From positions 396,162,249 through 396,226,248 of the forward strand of contig NC_061510.1 in NCBI RefSeq assembly GCF_022539505.1: DNA of 64,000 nt. The letters are read 5' to 3'. This document shows, piece by piece, positions 35,270-47,620 of the stretch. Under the pieces are notes generated by a model. It was not told the DNA's origin, ran no database searches, and saw nothing but the letters and a program-made list of their open reading frames with translations. The translations under genes and the position numbers were made by a program. The DNA is from Lolium rigidum. Its lineage: Eukaryota > Streptophyta > Magnoliopsida > Poales > Poaceae. Positions within the stretch are counted from its first letter, which is position 1. Every line of letters begins with the position of its first letter.

Positions 35270-38200
35270 ATGGCGCACGGCGGCCAGCCCCGCCGCGCCC
35301 CCGCCGCTCGCCGCCCCAAGCCGTCGGCGTCCTCCTCCGCGCCCTCCAACGACCGCAAGCGGAAGCGCGCGTCCGCCGCTAAGACCGTCACGCTCAAGAA
35401 TCAGATCCGCTCCACCGAGCGCCTTCTCCGCAAGGTACTGCGGCTATCCTCTGCTGCCTATCGTTCACGGCGTGTGAAGTGGTGATGCTGTTTCCTGGTC
35501 GGAACAGCGGTTGCCTGGACTTCGTTGGTTAAATATAATTGCTCAGCTAGAATTAGTTTCGCTTGCCTTCTAGAGTTCTAGTGTAAGGATTATAGTCATC
35601 GATGATTCGATTGGTGCCTTGTTTGCTGCCGACCTGCTGTATTTAGTGTATGTCTTAAGGATTGCATGTAGCTAGTGCTGTAGCCTGTAGCTAGATTGCT
35701 GCTCGCTTTGGAGCACTTGGGTCATGGCCTCATGGGTTGCAACGGGACTCTGCAATGTTGCTTGGAAAGCCGTATATCTGAGCTAGATATATCTGACATA
35801 ATGTCAGAGAAGTCATGTTTGTTGTCCATTAGGGATTACAGTCTGGGTCGCTGATGATTGGTTATCCCAGCTTAGCAGGTGATGTTGCATGTTGTTAGCC
35901 TTACTTATATCTGAGAAACAAGTTAACGTCACAAGTGATGGTGGAAACACATCTGTTCAAGGAATCATTACTTTTGGGTGCACCGTGTTTGATGTTTCCT
36001 TATACGTTTCAATTTGAACTAATCCCAATTAAGTATCCATGCTGAAAGCTTTTCGAGAGATGAGTTCTGGCATTTGTCGGTTACCTTGGGCTTCTTCCAA
36101 ATTTAATTGGTGCCATTTGCACAACACATTGTACTAGTTTGAGCTTCCCGTATTTTATCAAGTGTTAAGCAAGCCTTTAGCCCTACTTTTATTTGTGTCC
36201 TGTGTTGAAGTGTTGCATTTTGTTTCTGCAGGACCTTCCTAATGACATGAGGGTGGCTCAAGAAAAGAAATTGGAAGAACTAAAGAAGCAGCAAGAACTT
36301 CAGAATCAACTGGCTGTTCAGCGAACAGTGCAGTTGAGAGATAGAAAGATAAAGTTCTTTGGTATGCTCTCGTTTGCCCTAATTCCTATTCATTCCTAGT
36401 GCCCCTGGCTGCCTCTATGTACTTACCTATTTCGTGGTGTGTTAATTCTAACTTCTCAGAGAGGCGAAAGATTGAGAGGATGATAAGACGCCTTGACAAA
36501 CAGCAACGTACAAATGGTGATGATGCCAGCAACAAGCTGTCAACGTTGCGCGAAGATCTGGAATACGTTAGAGTAAGTTCACTGCTGTTCTTTTTTGCTT
36601 TTTGAACCATTCTTTTGGCATGAGATTTAATATATGTTTAGGACTCACTCATTCATTCATGGCTGGTACTTGCTTTAGAATGAACATGCTTTAATTTCAA
36701 GCTAAAGGTATCTATCATTACTTGTGCAGTTTTTCCCAAAGAATGAGAAATATTTCCCTCTGTTCACTGGGGGGAATACCCCAGATATTGTAGAAAAGAG
36801 GAATGCATGGCGTAAGCAGATCAAGGAGAATCTCATGGCTGCTGCAGCAAGTGGAAAGGACTTAGAAGGTGCATGTTTGAATCCTTCATGCACTTTAGCT
36901 CTACATTGGAATTATTCCACCTTGTTTGCTTTATGTATACTCATTAAAGTACTTAATTTTATTTTGCATAAACCTAACAGAGACAGCAAGTGATGATGAT
37001 GCCTTGGATGTGAGTGATGATGACTTCTTCATGTCTGGAAGTTCAAGCGATGAAGAGGCAGATGATGAGCTGACCGACAAAAGTGCAAAGTATGATTCAC
37101 GACTCTTGGAAATTGTATTTGGCTGCTTGCTTCTAAGTTTGCAGTAATATATTATATGACAAGTTTGTTACACAGAGAGCATTGCACAGGGTCAATGAGT
37201 GATCAATTACTGTTCGTAGCTGTCTAGCTTAGATAATTGCGTACAATGAGTTACTGAACACTAGGGCAGGACTATCTGTAAATAATCATACCACTCCCTC
37301 TGTTTGTCATAGAAACAACTGTGCCGTTTGTTCAGTTAGTTTTGAAAATCATGGGAGAAGGTTAGGTGCTGAAAAAAAAGAGTAAGCATTTCAGGAGTTG
37401 GTTGGCAGTTTAAATCATGTAGAAGCATTTCATTTTGTGGTAGGACAAATCATATTTCCTAATAAATTTGGTCCCCACTGCTTGTAATAGTTTTCTTCTA
37501 TATAAACTGTTATGTTCAGATTATATTTCACTGCATAGATGTTGTGTCGTATGGGAAGGTATACTAATGCTACTAATTTTCTGCAGAGAACCTGGTGGCT
37601 CAGGCAGGGCAGCGTCTGGTATGTCAAGCGATGAAAAGAACCAGGTTGTTCTCTGCCTAGTGTCTCCAGTTCTTCCGTTAAGCTGTCATAGTTTTGCTTC
37701 CTTATATTTAACCCCACTCTTCTGACTGCAGCGGCAGATAGATGCTCGAGTTCTTATGCCACCACCTCGCTCATTACCACCAAATAGAGCTAGGTCTGTG
37801 GATAAACGTGCGATGTCCAGCTCTAGCAATGCTTCGGCCAGCACAAGTGGTAACTCATTCAAAAACAGGAGAGCATCAAATGCGTCGGCAGATCACAACA
37901 GCACTCTTAGTTCAAACTCTGATGCTCACAAACCGCGTCGGAAAAGGAGACCTAAGAAAAAGAAGCAGGTATAACCTTTGCATACATGCTTTAATCTTCA
38001 TGCATTATAACTTTGTATACATGCTTTAATCTTCATGCATATTTTTTTTTGGCATGCTATGTTCATGAATATAGGGTTAGGTAATATTCTAATAAATATG
38101 GAATATAATTTAAATAGGAAGAAGAGTTATCTCGAAAGAAAAGATAAAAGTTTCGAGATAGCCATTTGAGGCTAGCGATTTTCTTGTCAGACTCAGATAT

Positions 38201-38504
38201 TGCATGCTTATTCTGTCACAAGTGAATATCCATAAGAACATTGATAGAGATATAAAATGTAAGGAACATGAAGGGAAATCTTTCCACATGATGTGTGTGT
38301 TCATATAACTGTAAGTTGGTTATGCTTGACTGTTTTTTTACACAAGTTGGTGCCGCTGTATCATTGGGAATAATATCTTAGTTGGTTTGGTTTGTACCAT
38401 TTGTCTGCCCGAGCAGAACATTACCCATGCATCGTCAGTTTGTATCTTGATCTGATCATTAAACAAAGCCTCATCATGCTGCTTGTCCATCCCAACAGGC
38501 ATGA
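35270..38504 (+). CDS. EFG1: rRNA-processing protein EFG1
   Basis: Eight exons join in frame: 35270-35434, 36232-36361, 36460-36572, 36730-36868, 36981-37089, 37587-37644, 37732-37968 and 38499-38504 (318 aa); all introns are GT..AG. The last exon holds only one codon plus stop. EFG1 is a nucleolar protein needed for 18S rRNA maturation (known from yeast). The family core runs from residue about 40: LKNQIRSTERLLRK, a long charged coiled coil, RRKIERMIRRLDK, and the EYVRFFPKNEKYFPLF signature with NAWRKQI. It ends in acidic Ser/Asp clusters (SDDDFFMSGSSSDEE) and a Lys/Arg tail (KPRRKRRPKKKKQ) fitting nucleolar retention. A 34-bp duplication sits in intron 7. Confidence 0.93.
37977..38043 (+). 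repeat. 34-bp tandem duplication in EFG1 intron 7
   Basis: The unit TTTG(C/T)ATACATGCTTTAAT followed by CTTCATGCAT occurs twice back to back, just after the donor of intron 7. The copies are nearly identical, so the duplication is recent. Confidence 0.8.
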
Positions 38505-39296
38505 ATATTCCGAAGCTCGAGGGATGCATCAACCTCGAAGATCTCATCCCGCCAAAGTGTACCTCGGAGGCCTGTTAATTCGAAAAAGAAACAAAAACCG
38601 CAGCATGTGTGACCGAGCAAGCCAATGATTTTGTACGCTTGCTCTCGATGTAAAATGACCCTCTTTTTGTTGCTCCGCATCCGATTGTCCTACAGAAACA
38701 CTTGCAGTTGTAAACTGATAGCATGCTTGTTTTTACCCGTGGAGTGGAGTAAATCTTTTTTCACATGATCCCATCAACAACCCATGGATCTGGGGAGCCA
38801 CAACTGGGCAGCCGCCAGCGGCTCCAGCCTCCTTGGACCCAGCATTTGGGCACACACACTGATTCCTGTCTGAAGCCACATCATGCTTTCACCATTCGTC
38901 CATTCCCTTGCCATAAGCTGCTAGGCTGTGTGTGTGGACCTGCTGCCCCTTGTCTGCCTGCCCACTGCTGGGATCTCATGAGCTGTGACCGCGTGATACC
39001 GATGCCCTGTTGTCTCCCTACTGTCTGGTTCGCATCTGTATGTATCGCCATGATAATTCATGTGGGTCTAGTGCACGTTGTTTGCATCCTAGCCATCATC
39101 TGCAAGAAGAACATTCAACCTTGCCTCTTACAATTTCACATGCTCATGTCTGGGTTTTTTTACCGGTCATAATGTGCAATGTTATCGCATCGGTGGTTGC
39201 GTTTCCTTGTCCTCTGCGTGCATTGCATTTTTAGCAGGGTTTCTCGCGCAGCCATGGCCTGGAGAGTTGAACTGGGAGGTCCCGGTTATGACGATG
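38505..39296 (+). other. EFG1 3' UTR and flank
   Basis: Sequence after the EFG1 stop. No further gene is supported; the plus-strand frames in it are short and without domains. Confidence 0.4.
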
Positions 39297-39380
39297 TGCA
39301 GTGACTCCTCTGCATTTGTACCGCTGAACGGGGGTTGTGACGCGCAGTGCAGTGACTCCTCTACATTCGTACCTCTGAAC
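39297..39380 (+). repeat. 51-bp tandem duplication
   Basis: TGCAGTGACTCCTCTGCATT (39297) and TGCAGTGACTCCTCTACATT (39348) start two copies of a 33-bp block ending CTGAAC, 51 bp apart, in the intergenic space between EFG1 and Aux/IAA. Confidence 0.75.
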
Positions 39381-39667
39381 TGAGCAGGCACCTCGGGATT
39401 TGGTGCGTGTTTATGTTTGAAAAAGGAAATTCGAAATGCTGTATGCTTGCTTTGTTTGTGCGCTTTTGTTTCTGGCAAAAATAGTTGTAGCGTTGAATCA
39501 GAGGCATTCTGAATCGGTGGTACATAGTGGATGATTCTTACTTTTATATACCGTACACGAGTGAATGATTGACGGGAACAGTGTTTGTGTTTTGAGTTCG
39601 TTCAGATCGATCTGGCTTTATGTGTGTGATGTTCTTCAAAGACATCTACCCAGGAAAGTTGAGGAAA

Positions 39668-39960
39668 AATTATAGCATGGGAGAAGAGAAAAACAAGAGG
39701 AATAAGGCCCCACATGAAGAACGAATGAAGCATGGCTTCTTGATAAGACCCATTCGTTCTTGTTTCATAGTTGAGATAATACTACTAGTCACTCTCGCTT
39801 TTTTGCTTCGAGAACTAAACGATAAACAAAGAGAAGAAAAAAACTGTAGCATGGAGAAGAGCAAAACTAGAGGAATAAGACCACAGGAAGAAGGAATGAA
39901 ACAAAGCTTGTTGATAAGACGCATTCTTTCTTGTTTAACAGTTGAGATAACATTAGTTTA
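39668..39960 (+). repeat. About 170-bp tandem duplication that keeps a frame
   Basis: Two copies (about 39668-39796 and 39838-39958) share TATAGCATGG-like starts, AAGAGGAATAAG(G/A)CC, and CTTGTTGATAAGACGCATTC-like parts ending AGTTGAGATAA. Both lie in one open frame of 128 aa (39620-40006) in the same phase, giving a repeated peptide (core KHGFLIRPIRSCFIVEI against KQSLLIRRILSCLTVEI). No domain is known; a real gene is doubtful. Confidence 0.6.
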
Positions 39961-40486
39961 TGACTTGTACCCTCACTTCTTAAACATAAACTTCTACCCT
40001 CACTAGGAGGAATCTCGGCGAAAGAAGGAGCAAACTTGGAGTTCAATCCCCCTCTCGCTTTATGCTTCGTGTCCCGGATCCTCGTGGATCGATACAGATC
40101 ACCAGAAACTAAAAACTAAGCAAAGAACCTATACAAGTGCCAGTTCTTCTAGGAATCACTTGGCTGAATCTCTGACGACTGTACATGTACTCCAAGAGTA
40201 CTGCTGCACGCCGATCTACCCGGCCGGCGCGCGTTCTTCTGAATCTTGATCCCCTGGAGTCCCGAACCATGAGTCCCCTCTTCGTTGGTACGACGTACCA
40301 AGTGCCTTTGCAGGGCACAGACGTGTGCTCGCATCCCACGCGTTCACCCATGGCCATCTGGCTCGTGCATAAGAACTCATGAGCGTGCTTGCGTCCAACT
40401 CTCTGATCCTGAGCCACGACCAAATCCATCATGCATGTCCAGATCACTTGATGTGTATATGCTCTCCATGGCACCATGTATCTTCT

Positions 40487-41287
40487 TCATCGCGCTTCGG
40501 AGCCCCTCATGATCCTGAGCCTCTTGCAAGAGCTGATGAACATGCTGCAAATCAACGGGAAGAGAACCCCACTCGTCAGCTCAGTTCATGTGAACAGATC
40601 CTGAGATCCAGCAGGTATTTATCGAAGTGTGTGGTTTTCGGCGAACTTACTCCCATGGCACGTCGCCGGCGAGCATGAGGTCCCCGTCCTTATCCTCGTA
40701 GGCGACGGCGAACTGGCCGGCGGCGCCGGGGTCCGGCGAGGAGAAGCAGCCGAAGAGCCTGTCGAGCGCGGCCCTGAGCTCGCCGTACCCGCCGTACGTC
40801 CGCAGGTCCACCTTGCGCAGGTACGGCGCGCCGTCCATGCTCACCTTCACGTACAGCCCACCGCCGGCCCCTGGTCTCTTCCCGGCTGCCGCGGATTCCC
40901 GCGCCTCGCCCTTCTCCTTGTCGGCCGTCGATGTGGACGTGGACGTCGCCGACTGGAAGAACGTGCTCTTGCGGTACGCGCCCACCGGCGGCCAGCCCAC
41001 CACCTGCACCCTGCAGACGAGAATCATACGCACCGTCAGCTCTCGTTCGTGCTGTCGCTGTGATGAGGTTTAAGACGGCGGAGTCGTGGACGTAAGCAGT
41101 GAGCTTACTTGGAAGCCGGCGCGGCGTCGTGGTCGTCGGTCCCGGAGGCCTCGCTCCTGGCCGCCGCCGCCGCCGACGACGAAGACGGACGCTTCTTCTG
41201 CGCCGCCGACGCGCCGGCGAAGGCCAGGTCGCAGCCGCCGCCGCTGCCGGGCGGGCCGAGGCGCAGCTCCGCGTCGATGATCTCCAT
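40487..41287 (-). CDS. Aux/IAA auxin-response repressor
   Basis: Three exons join in frame: 41287-41109, 41010-40651 and 40544-40487 (198 aa), GT..AG throughout. Aux/IAA proteins bind ARF factors in the nucleus and are destroyed through TIR1/AFB when auxin is present. Domain I is short (AELRLGPPG, residues 6-14). The degron of domain II is complete (QVVGWPPV). Domain III is LYVKVSMDGAPYLRKVDL; domain IV reads FAVAYEDKDGDLMLAGDVPW; the tail CKRLRIMRGSEAR serves as a nuclear signal. Domains III-IV form the PB1 oligomer surface. In the EAR repressor motif the third hydrophobic position is Pro (LRLGP in place of LxLxL), which may weaken TOPLESS binding. A TATA box lies at 41405-41412. The first exon is extremely GC-rich and Ser/Ala-rich. 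Confidence 0.93.
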
Positions 41288-41404
41288 GGCCGGGAAAGAA
41301 ACGGGGAGTGCGTGAGAGAGAGAGAGATGGCCGCTGGCTGGGGTTTGTGGTTGAGACTTGGACGTCGTTCCTTGGCTCCGCTCCGGTTGCGTGACTGCCG
41401 TGTG

Positions 41405-41412
41405 ATATATAG
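41405..41412 (-). promoter_or_regulatory. TATA box of the Aux/IAA gene
   Basis: CTATATAT on the minus strand, 118 bp upstream of the start codon at 41287, in otherwise GC-rich DNA. A short GAGAGA tract (about 41310-41323) lies in the probable leader. Confidence 0.65.
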
Positions 41413-42088
41413 CATGGCCCCGGCCGGCGGTTGCTTCGCGTGCGCGCTCGCCTCACACGCTCGACGGCACGGTGACGGGTGGGCGCGGTGTGTCTGGGGC
41501 CCGGCAGACAGGCGGGGCCGCGAGTAATGGGCCGGGTCGGGGTAGATTCCGCAGCGGTGGCGGACGGTGGGCCCTCGGGCTGCCTGGCCTGCGGGGCGGG
41601 CAGCCGCATGTGGCGGGGCCCGGCGGGAAGGGGGCTCACACGTGTCGCCACTCCGCAGGTCTGCTTGGTTCGTCAGCAGCACACGCTCCGGTCATGGACC
41701 AATGACCATGCGCATGTCACGCCCTACCATGCTCGTAACTATGAAGGGGCGACAGCAAAGGGAGGAGGGGTCGATTTACTCCGGCGTGTTGCGCCTTGCC
41801 CGCAACAAAATGAGTTCTTCAACCACGTATTGACGATACAAACTTGCACGAGCCGAAGGCTCATCGCCATCTCACTCCTCAGTTACCGGAGCCGGATAAA
41901 ACTTTTCTTAGTACAACATAATTTAAGACAGATGAAAAGTTGTTGTGCTAATGCTCTAAATGACCAGCGCACCAGGCTAGCAACTATCGCTGAAAACCAA
42001 CTTGATCCAAACAGATCGTCCGGACACACGTCTCGGCATGTCCTCCACTAGCGCTAGACGCACCATGGGAGAGAGGATACGGCAACTA
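41413..42088 (-). other. Aux/IAA upstream region
   Basis: GC-rich to about 41660 and then mixed. No gene. It ends at the TIR element at 42089. Confidence 0.4.
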
Positions 42089-42869
42089 CTCCCTCCGACC
42101 CAGGGCTTAGGGCGCAAAATTTTTTTCGATTTATCCCAAGGGTTAAGGCGTGGGATTCGTTTTGACGCTAATCTACCGAAATTGCCCTCATTCCCCTCGT
42201 TCTTCCTCCTCTCACCTGCGAAAGTCCCGCAACGAGCAGCGGCCGCTGGGCCTCATCCTCTGCTAACTCCCATCGAAGAAAGGCGTGGCGCTCCGGCCAG
42301 ATGGGTGTCGGCCACCGCCGCTAGCCCTCCCATAGGTGCGCTCCTGCGCTGCCGAGGGAGCTCCGGCCTCCGTCCTGCAATGGCCGCTGCCCGGCGAGCT
42401 TCAACCTCCCCCCTCCGGCCCGTCGCCCGGCGAGCTCCGGCCTCCCTCCCGTGGTGGTTGGGGTCGAGGACGCGTCGCTCGTCCGCCGGAGTTGGAGATA
42501 GAGCGGCAAGGGATTATTGGCCGCCTCGGGAGAAAGGGGGAGGGGAGCACTAGCCGCTCGAGATCTGACTCATGGCGACAGAGGTAGTCGCGCCCTCGTC
42601 CGCCGCCGCCCCAATCTGCCGGTGCGAGATGAATTTCTGGAGTGTTGTGTTCTCGGTGGTGCTGGGCCGTGCTGTGGTAGAGGAATTTCCTGAGGGTCGT
42701 GGATCGTGGTGGTGTTGGTTCATTGGTTGTGCAGGGGTGCGGTGGAGAGGAATTCCCGGAGCGTTGTGAGCGATTAATTAGGGGCATACTTGGAAGATTT
42801 TAGCCCCCGGCAACTCCCCTTAATCCTTGTGCCAAAACTTATACGCCCTAAGCCTTGGGTCGGAGGGAG
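42089..42869. mobile_element. Long Stowaway-like element (781 bp)
   Basis: The left end CTCCCTCCGACCCAGGGCTT and its mirror at the right (CTCCCTCCGACCCAAGGCTT when reversed) continue for 26 bp with a single mismatch. TA flanks both ends (42087-42088, 42870-42871). This is the Tc1/mariner signature, but the element is several times longer than a usual Stowaway MITE and has a GC-rich core (about 42230-42560) rich in 'gagctccggcctcc' words. No transposase is seen. It lies about 0.8 kb upstream of the Aux/IAA start codon. Confidence 0.85.
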
Positions 42870-43205
42870 TATGATCTTATTTTAACTTCAGGATCGACCA
42901 GCCCTATACAGGCTTCATCGTGAGTTTAACGAAGGCGATCGACCAACCCTTCTCCCTTGAGATCCCCATGCTAGTCTGTCGGGCTATCTAGAGTAATAGG
43001 AATGACCCCCTCTCCAAAAACGCTTTCCCAAATCTACATAGTTATCAGTGAAAGTTCAAGGCTGAGATGTCGTTGCCTCTTCACAAAGCAATCAGGAAGT
43101 CCTATGTTGGCGTGAGAACTTGGGCGCAATCTTTCGCTTATGAGATTTTAGTCTAGTTTAGCTTGCCTACTTTGGAGCTAACCTCTCTAGCTCACGTTGG
43201 TTCTT

Positions 43206-43236
<31 letters not shown>

Positions 43237-44346
43237 CTCCTATAAACCCAAAATCTAACAAAAAATTAGGGTGGGGAAACATATTATTTAGCTTTTTTTT
43301 AAAAGATGTATGGTTCTCCACACCTCCAAGGCCAAAAAGGCCACGAAGACGGGGCAAGCACCCAATGGAGGGGACCAAAACCCTACCCGCCTAGGATGGT
43401 CTCTCTTTCCCCTGTTTCAATCCTTGTACCTATTTAGCTTGCCATTTTGATGTTTTAGTTCAAATTTTAACTAAAACCCCAGTAAGAATTATGGAAGTGA
43501 GGGAGTAGCTTCTGGCGTCCATGTCATGAAGGGAAACATTAGCTGATGCGTCATTCTGTTTACCATTTATGTTACTCGATGAAGACTGGAGATGTTGTTC
43601 ATTGCTTGTTGGTGCATAGAGGCTACCGTTAATTTTTTAGTGGAGGTAACTTCAGTAGTAATTTACGGTCTAATTCAGCAAATATGTTTATGTGGCACTG
43701 AGTTAATGAGAAGGGGGATAGAGAGGGGAAGATTAGAGTAACATAGCTAATTATTGTAACATCACATTTTTCAAAACACAATGAGTCTACAACCTAACTA
43801 ATAGAGCGATCTATGGCACTATCTTAATGTTACTGTGCACTGTAAAAGTAGTGACATAAACCATTGTGTCATGTACGTGACACTGGTTATAGCAACCTAA
43901 CCAAAACGATGGCAAAAGCAATTCAGACATACTGGTACACACCTACGGTATCGCCTGCATGCATGGCCCAAGGTGCCCAGACAACTCAGAGAGCTGGCAA
44001 AGCACGCAAGCGAGGCCATGCAACTCTTGCTTTTGCACCGGAGCAAATAAAAGGACGCCAGCCAGCCGGGCACGGGCAAGGCAGGCACGCAGATCTCGTG
44101 ACGCTGCCGTGCGTGACGACCGAACCCGGCCCAGCATGCTTTCCCTGCTCGCCCACGGGTCGTTGCCCTGTCCCCTCGTCACAACGACCACACAGGAGCC
44201 AAAGCTAGGCTCGGCCGATCTGGTCCCTGCCGCGAGAGACCCTTGCTTGCTTCATTCTGGAAAGTCGTAACCACATAACTAACTTTGTGCACGTTGTTGT
44301 CCAGGACTAAAGGACGGATATTTGATAGATTTTATACGCAGTGCTA
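42870..44346. other. Intergenic; GTT microsatellite and a MITE-like stretch
   Basis: A (GTT)n microsatellite spans about 43206-43234. From about 43575 to 43895 the text (AGTGGAGGTAACTTC..., GAGTAACATAGCTAA, CACTGGTTATAGCAACC) resembles a grass MITE of the kind at 7435-7740, but its ends are not clear. No gene is supported. Confidence 0.4.
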
Positions 44347-44500
44347 TTCACTTCGTTCACCAACTAATGTGAGATTTTTTGAACATTTTAAAATGGATTA
44401 CATACAGATCCGAATAAGTGAACATGCATAGTAAAACACTTCTAGATACATGCAATTGTGAAAAGAACTAAACATGTTTTACATTGGTGAACAGAAGGAG
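44347..44500. mobile_element. Stowaway MITE
   Basis: TTCACTTCGTTCACCAACTA at the left and TTGGTGAACAGAAGGAG at the right are Stowaway termini with TA on both sides (44345-44346, 44501-44502). The 154-bp body is AT-rich. Confidence 0.7.
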
Positions 44501-45297
44501 TATCTATTTACACAACAAATGATCCAACTCGACATTTCACAAGTTACGAAAATACAAGAAAGGGTGCTAAATCTCATTGTTAACTAAATTCATAGTATGA
44601 AGATCCTGAATAAATAAAGGATTAAAATTAATTAAAGGTACTTTTCGGCGGCAGTGGCTTGCAATTTGGCAGCAAAGGAGGTGGACAACAGTGGTAGGCC
44701 TACAAACTAATACAAACATAGGTGAACATCAAACTGGATGCCATTTTATTTTTTGGGAAAAAATCACCGTTAAATATTGCATGGCACGAGGCATAGCACC
44801 ACCGTCAAGCATGTGCGGACAACTGGGGAGGAAGGGAGGTATAATCGCCTTTGGTGGAGAGGTTTGTTGGAGGAAGCTCACCAGCATGCCCAACCTTGGA
44901 GGAGGGGCGGTGGGAAGACTAGAACCCACGAAACCAAAGGGGCTCCAGCTACATGAGCTCGTCGGTGACTAGATTCGAAGAACGATTTCCGAATTTGTTT
45001 ACTTATGTAATTTCAGCAAGGAAATGCATAGACAAATCGTACTTCCACCTGCACACCACGTCGGCTCCTACCTATTTCCCCAAGTCTATCTCCTACCCAA
45101 TCGCCTCCTCAAAACCTAGTCGCAGCCACGCCCACGACCCGCCACCAACGCCAACTATGGGGAAAGTCCACCACAAGCGACACAATAAAATGGAGCCGCA
45201 CAAACTCTTTAGACGGTCCTGTCGCATCACCTCAGCTTGGAGTGCAAGCACACACACCTCATGGCCGAGGTTGACCAAGTCTACTTGATAAGGGGTT
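44501..45297. other. Intergenic, nothing recognised
   Basis: No gene or bounded repeat identified between the Stowaway copy and the older repeat that follows. Confidence 0.35.
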
Positions 45298-45992
45298 GCC
45301 TGATCTTCTCAGTAAGCACGATGGGGATGATGATCACGCAATAAACACAACGGAGATAACACGATGATGAAGTGGATGATAACTTGTATGATGCAACGAA
45401 GTCTCTCGATTGGTCCCTGTCGCCAATGCAATAGCTCTCAACCCTGCAAGATATTCGCAACTCCACACACTTGCGCACGTAGCCGCCGACCACGAAGCGG
45501 TAAGTTGCAACCGTCTAATTCCCAATGGAACAGCAGATCACAGAAGACTTTCTGGGTATACGCCAAATCAATGCAATATGGTGTAGAAACTCGATAGAGT
45601 TGCAAAGCAATCAACTATGAACTAGGGTTTATCTTAAACGTGGCCTAAACCTAATTTGGGGGCGTCCTGGGCACTTATATAGGAGTTCAGGACGACCAGG
45701 GGTCGAAAAGATACATAGAAAACCGACCCAGATTGGATCTGGTCGAGACAGACTCGGACTCGGACGGTCTGGGGGCCGATCGACCGGGCCTGGGACCGGG
45801 TGGTCCGGTTTCAACCAGGCCAGAGACCTGGTAGTGACCGGGTGCGGGTCGTGTGGCTCAGTACACCCGCCCGGATGTCACCAGCTGAGGATCCGGTCGG
45901 CGCCGGGCTGACCCGGCGGGGCGTCCGGTTGGACCGGGTTGGGGACCGGGCGCGCCGGCGTGGCGGCCGGTCAGACCGGGCCTGGCGCCGGC
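45298..45992. mobile_element. Older LTR-like repeat, left half (interrupted)
   Basis: A stretch with a CACTTATATAGGAG TATA-like box (about 45673) and a GC-rich end full of CCGG / GACCGGG words. It breaks at the LTR retrotransposon and appears to resume at 52671. The class is inferred from composition and from my memory of Triticeae LTRs. Confidence 0.4.
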
Positions 45993-47592
45993 TGATACGT
46001 CTCCGACGTATCGATAATTTCTTATGTTCCATGCCACATTATTGATGTTATCTACATGTTTTATGCACACTTTATGTCATATTTGTGCATTTTCTGGAAC
46101 TAACCTATTAACAAGATGCCAGAAGTGCCGATTCTTTGTTTTCTGCTTGTTTTTGGTTTCGAAATCCTAGTAAGGAAATATTCTCGGAATTGGACGAAAT
46201 CAAAGCCCGGGGGCCTATTTTTCCACGAAGCTTCCGGAAGTCCGAAGGAGAGACGAAGAGGGGCGACGAGGGGGCCACACCCTAGGGCGGCGCGCCCCCT
46301 TGGCCGCGCGGCCCGTGGTGTGGGGCCCCCGTGCCGCCTCTTGACCTGCCCTTCCGCCTACAAATAGCCTCCGTGACGAAACCCCCGGTCACCGAGAGCC
46401 ACGATACGGAAAACCTTCCGGAGACGCCGCCGCCGCCGATCCCATCTCGGGGGATCCGAGGAGATCGCCTCCGGCACCCTGCCGGAGAGGGGAATCATCT
46501 CCCGGAGGACTCTACGCCGCCATGGTCGCCTCCGGTGTGATGTGTGAGTAGTCTACCCCTGGACTATGGGTCCATAGCAGTAGCTAGATGGTTGTCTTCT
46601 CCCCATTGTGCTTCATTGTCGGATCTTATGAGCTGCCTATCATGATCAAGATCATCTATATGTAATTCTATATGTTGCGTTTGTTGGGATCCGAGTGAAT
46701 AGAGAATACTTGTTATGTTGATTATCAAAGTTATGCTTATGTGTTGTTTATGATCTTGCATGCTCTCCGTTACTAGTAGATGCTCTGGCCAAGTAGATGC
46801 TTGTAACTCCAAGAGGGAGTACTTATGCTCGATAGTGGGTTCATGCTGCATTGACACCGGGACGATGTGAGAAAGTTCTAAGGTTGTGTTGTGCTTGTTG
46901 CCACTAGGGATAAAACATTGATGCTATGTCTAAGGATGTAGTTGTTGATTACATTACGCACCATACTTAATGCAATTGTCTCGTTGCTTTGCAACTTAAT
47001 ACTGGAGGGGTTCGGATGATAACTCTGAAGGTGGACTTTTTAGGCATAGATGCGGTTGGATGGCGGTCTATGTACTTTGTCGTAATGCCCAATTAAATCT
47101 CACTATACTCATCATGATATGTATGTGCATTGTCATGCTCTCTTTATTTGTCAATTGCCCAACTCGTAATTTGTTCACCCAACATGCTGTTCGTCTTATG
47201 GGAGAGACACCTCTAGTGAACTCGTGGACCCCGGTCCAATTCTCTTTACTTGAAATACAATCTACTTGCAACACTTGTTCTCTCGTTTTCTCGCAAACAA
47301 TCATCTTCCACACAATACGGTTAATCCTTTGTTACAGCAAGCCGGTGAGATTGACAACCTCATCTGTTTCGTTGGGGCAAAGTACTTTGGTTGTGTTGTG
47401 CGGGTTCCACGTTGGCGCCGGAATCCCTGGTGTTGCGCCGCACTACATCCCGCCGCCATCAACCTTCAACGTGCTTCTTGGCTCCTCCTGGTTCGATAAA
47501 CCTTGGTTTCTTTCTGAGGGAAAACTTGCTGCTGTGCGCATCATACCTTCCTCTTGGGGTTGCCCAACGAACGTGTGAAATACACGCCATCA
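45993..47592 (+). repeat. 5' LTR
   Basis: 1600 bp, TGATACGTC...CGCCATCA. A CTACAAATAGCC TATA-like box lies near 46359. It differs from the 3' LTR mostly by 1-2 base indels, many at CTG/CTCG or CCTG/CTCTG sites. Confidence 0.95.
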
Positions 47593-47601
47593 AGCTCTTT
47601 T

Positions 47602-47620
47602 TACGGCGCCGTTGCGGGGA
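47602..47620 (+). promoter_or_regulatory. Primer-binding site, tRNA-Asp type (altered)
   Basis: TACGGCGCCGTTGCGGGGA lies 10 bases inside the 5' LTR and resembles the usual TGGCGCCGTTGCCGGGGA complement of tRNA-Asp, with changes at CTGG and CCGG. Confidence 0.55.

Noticed and set aside
40690..41682. 330-aa minus frame over the Aux/IAA gene
   Set aside because: It is a shadow frame; the Aux/IAA reading has all four domains and correct splice sites.
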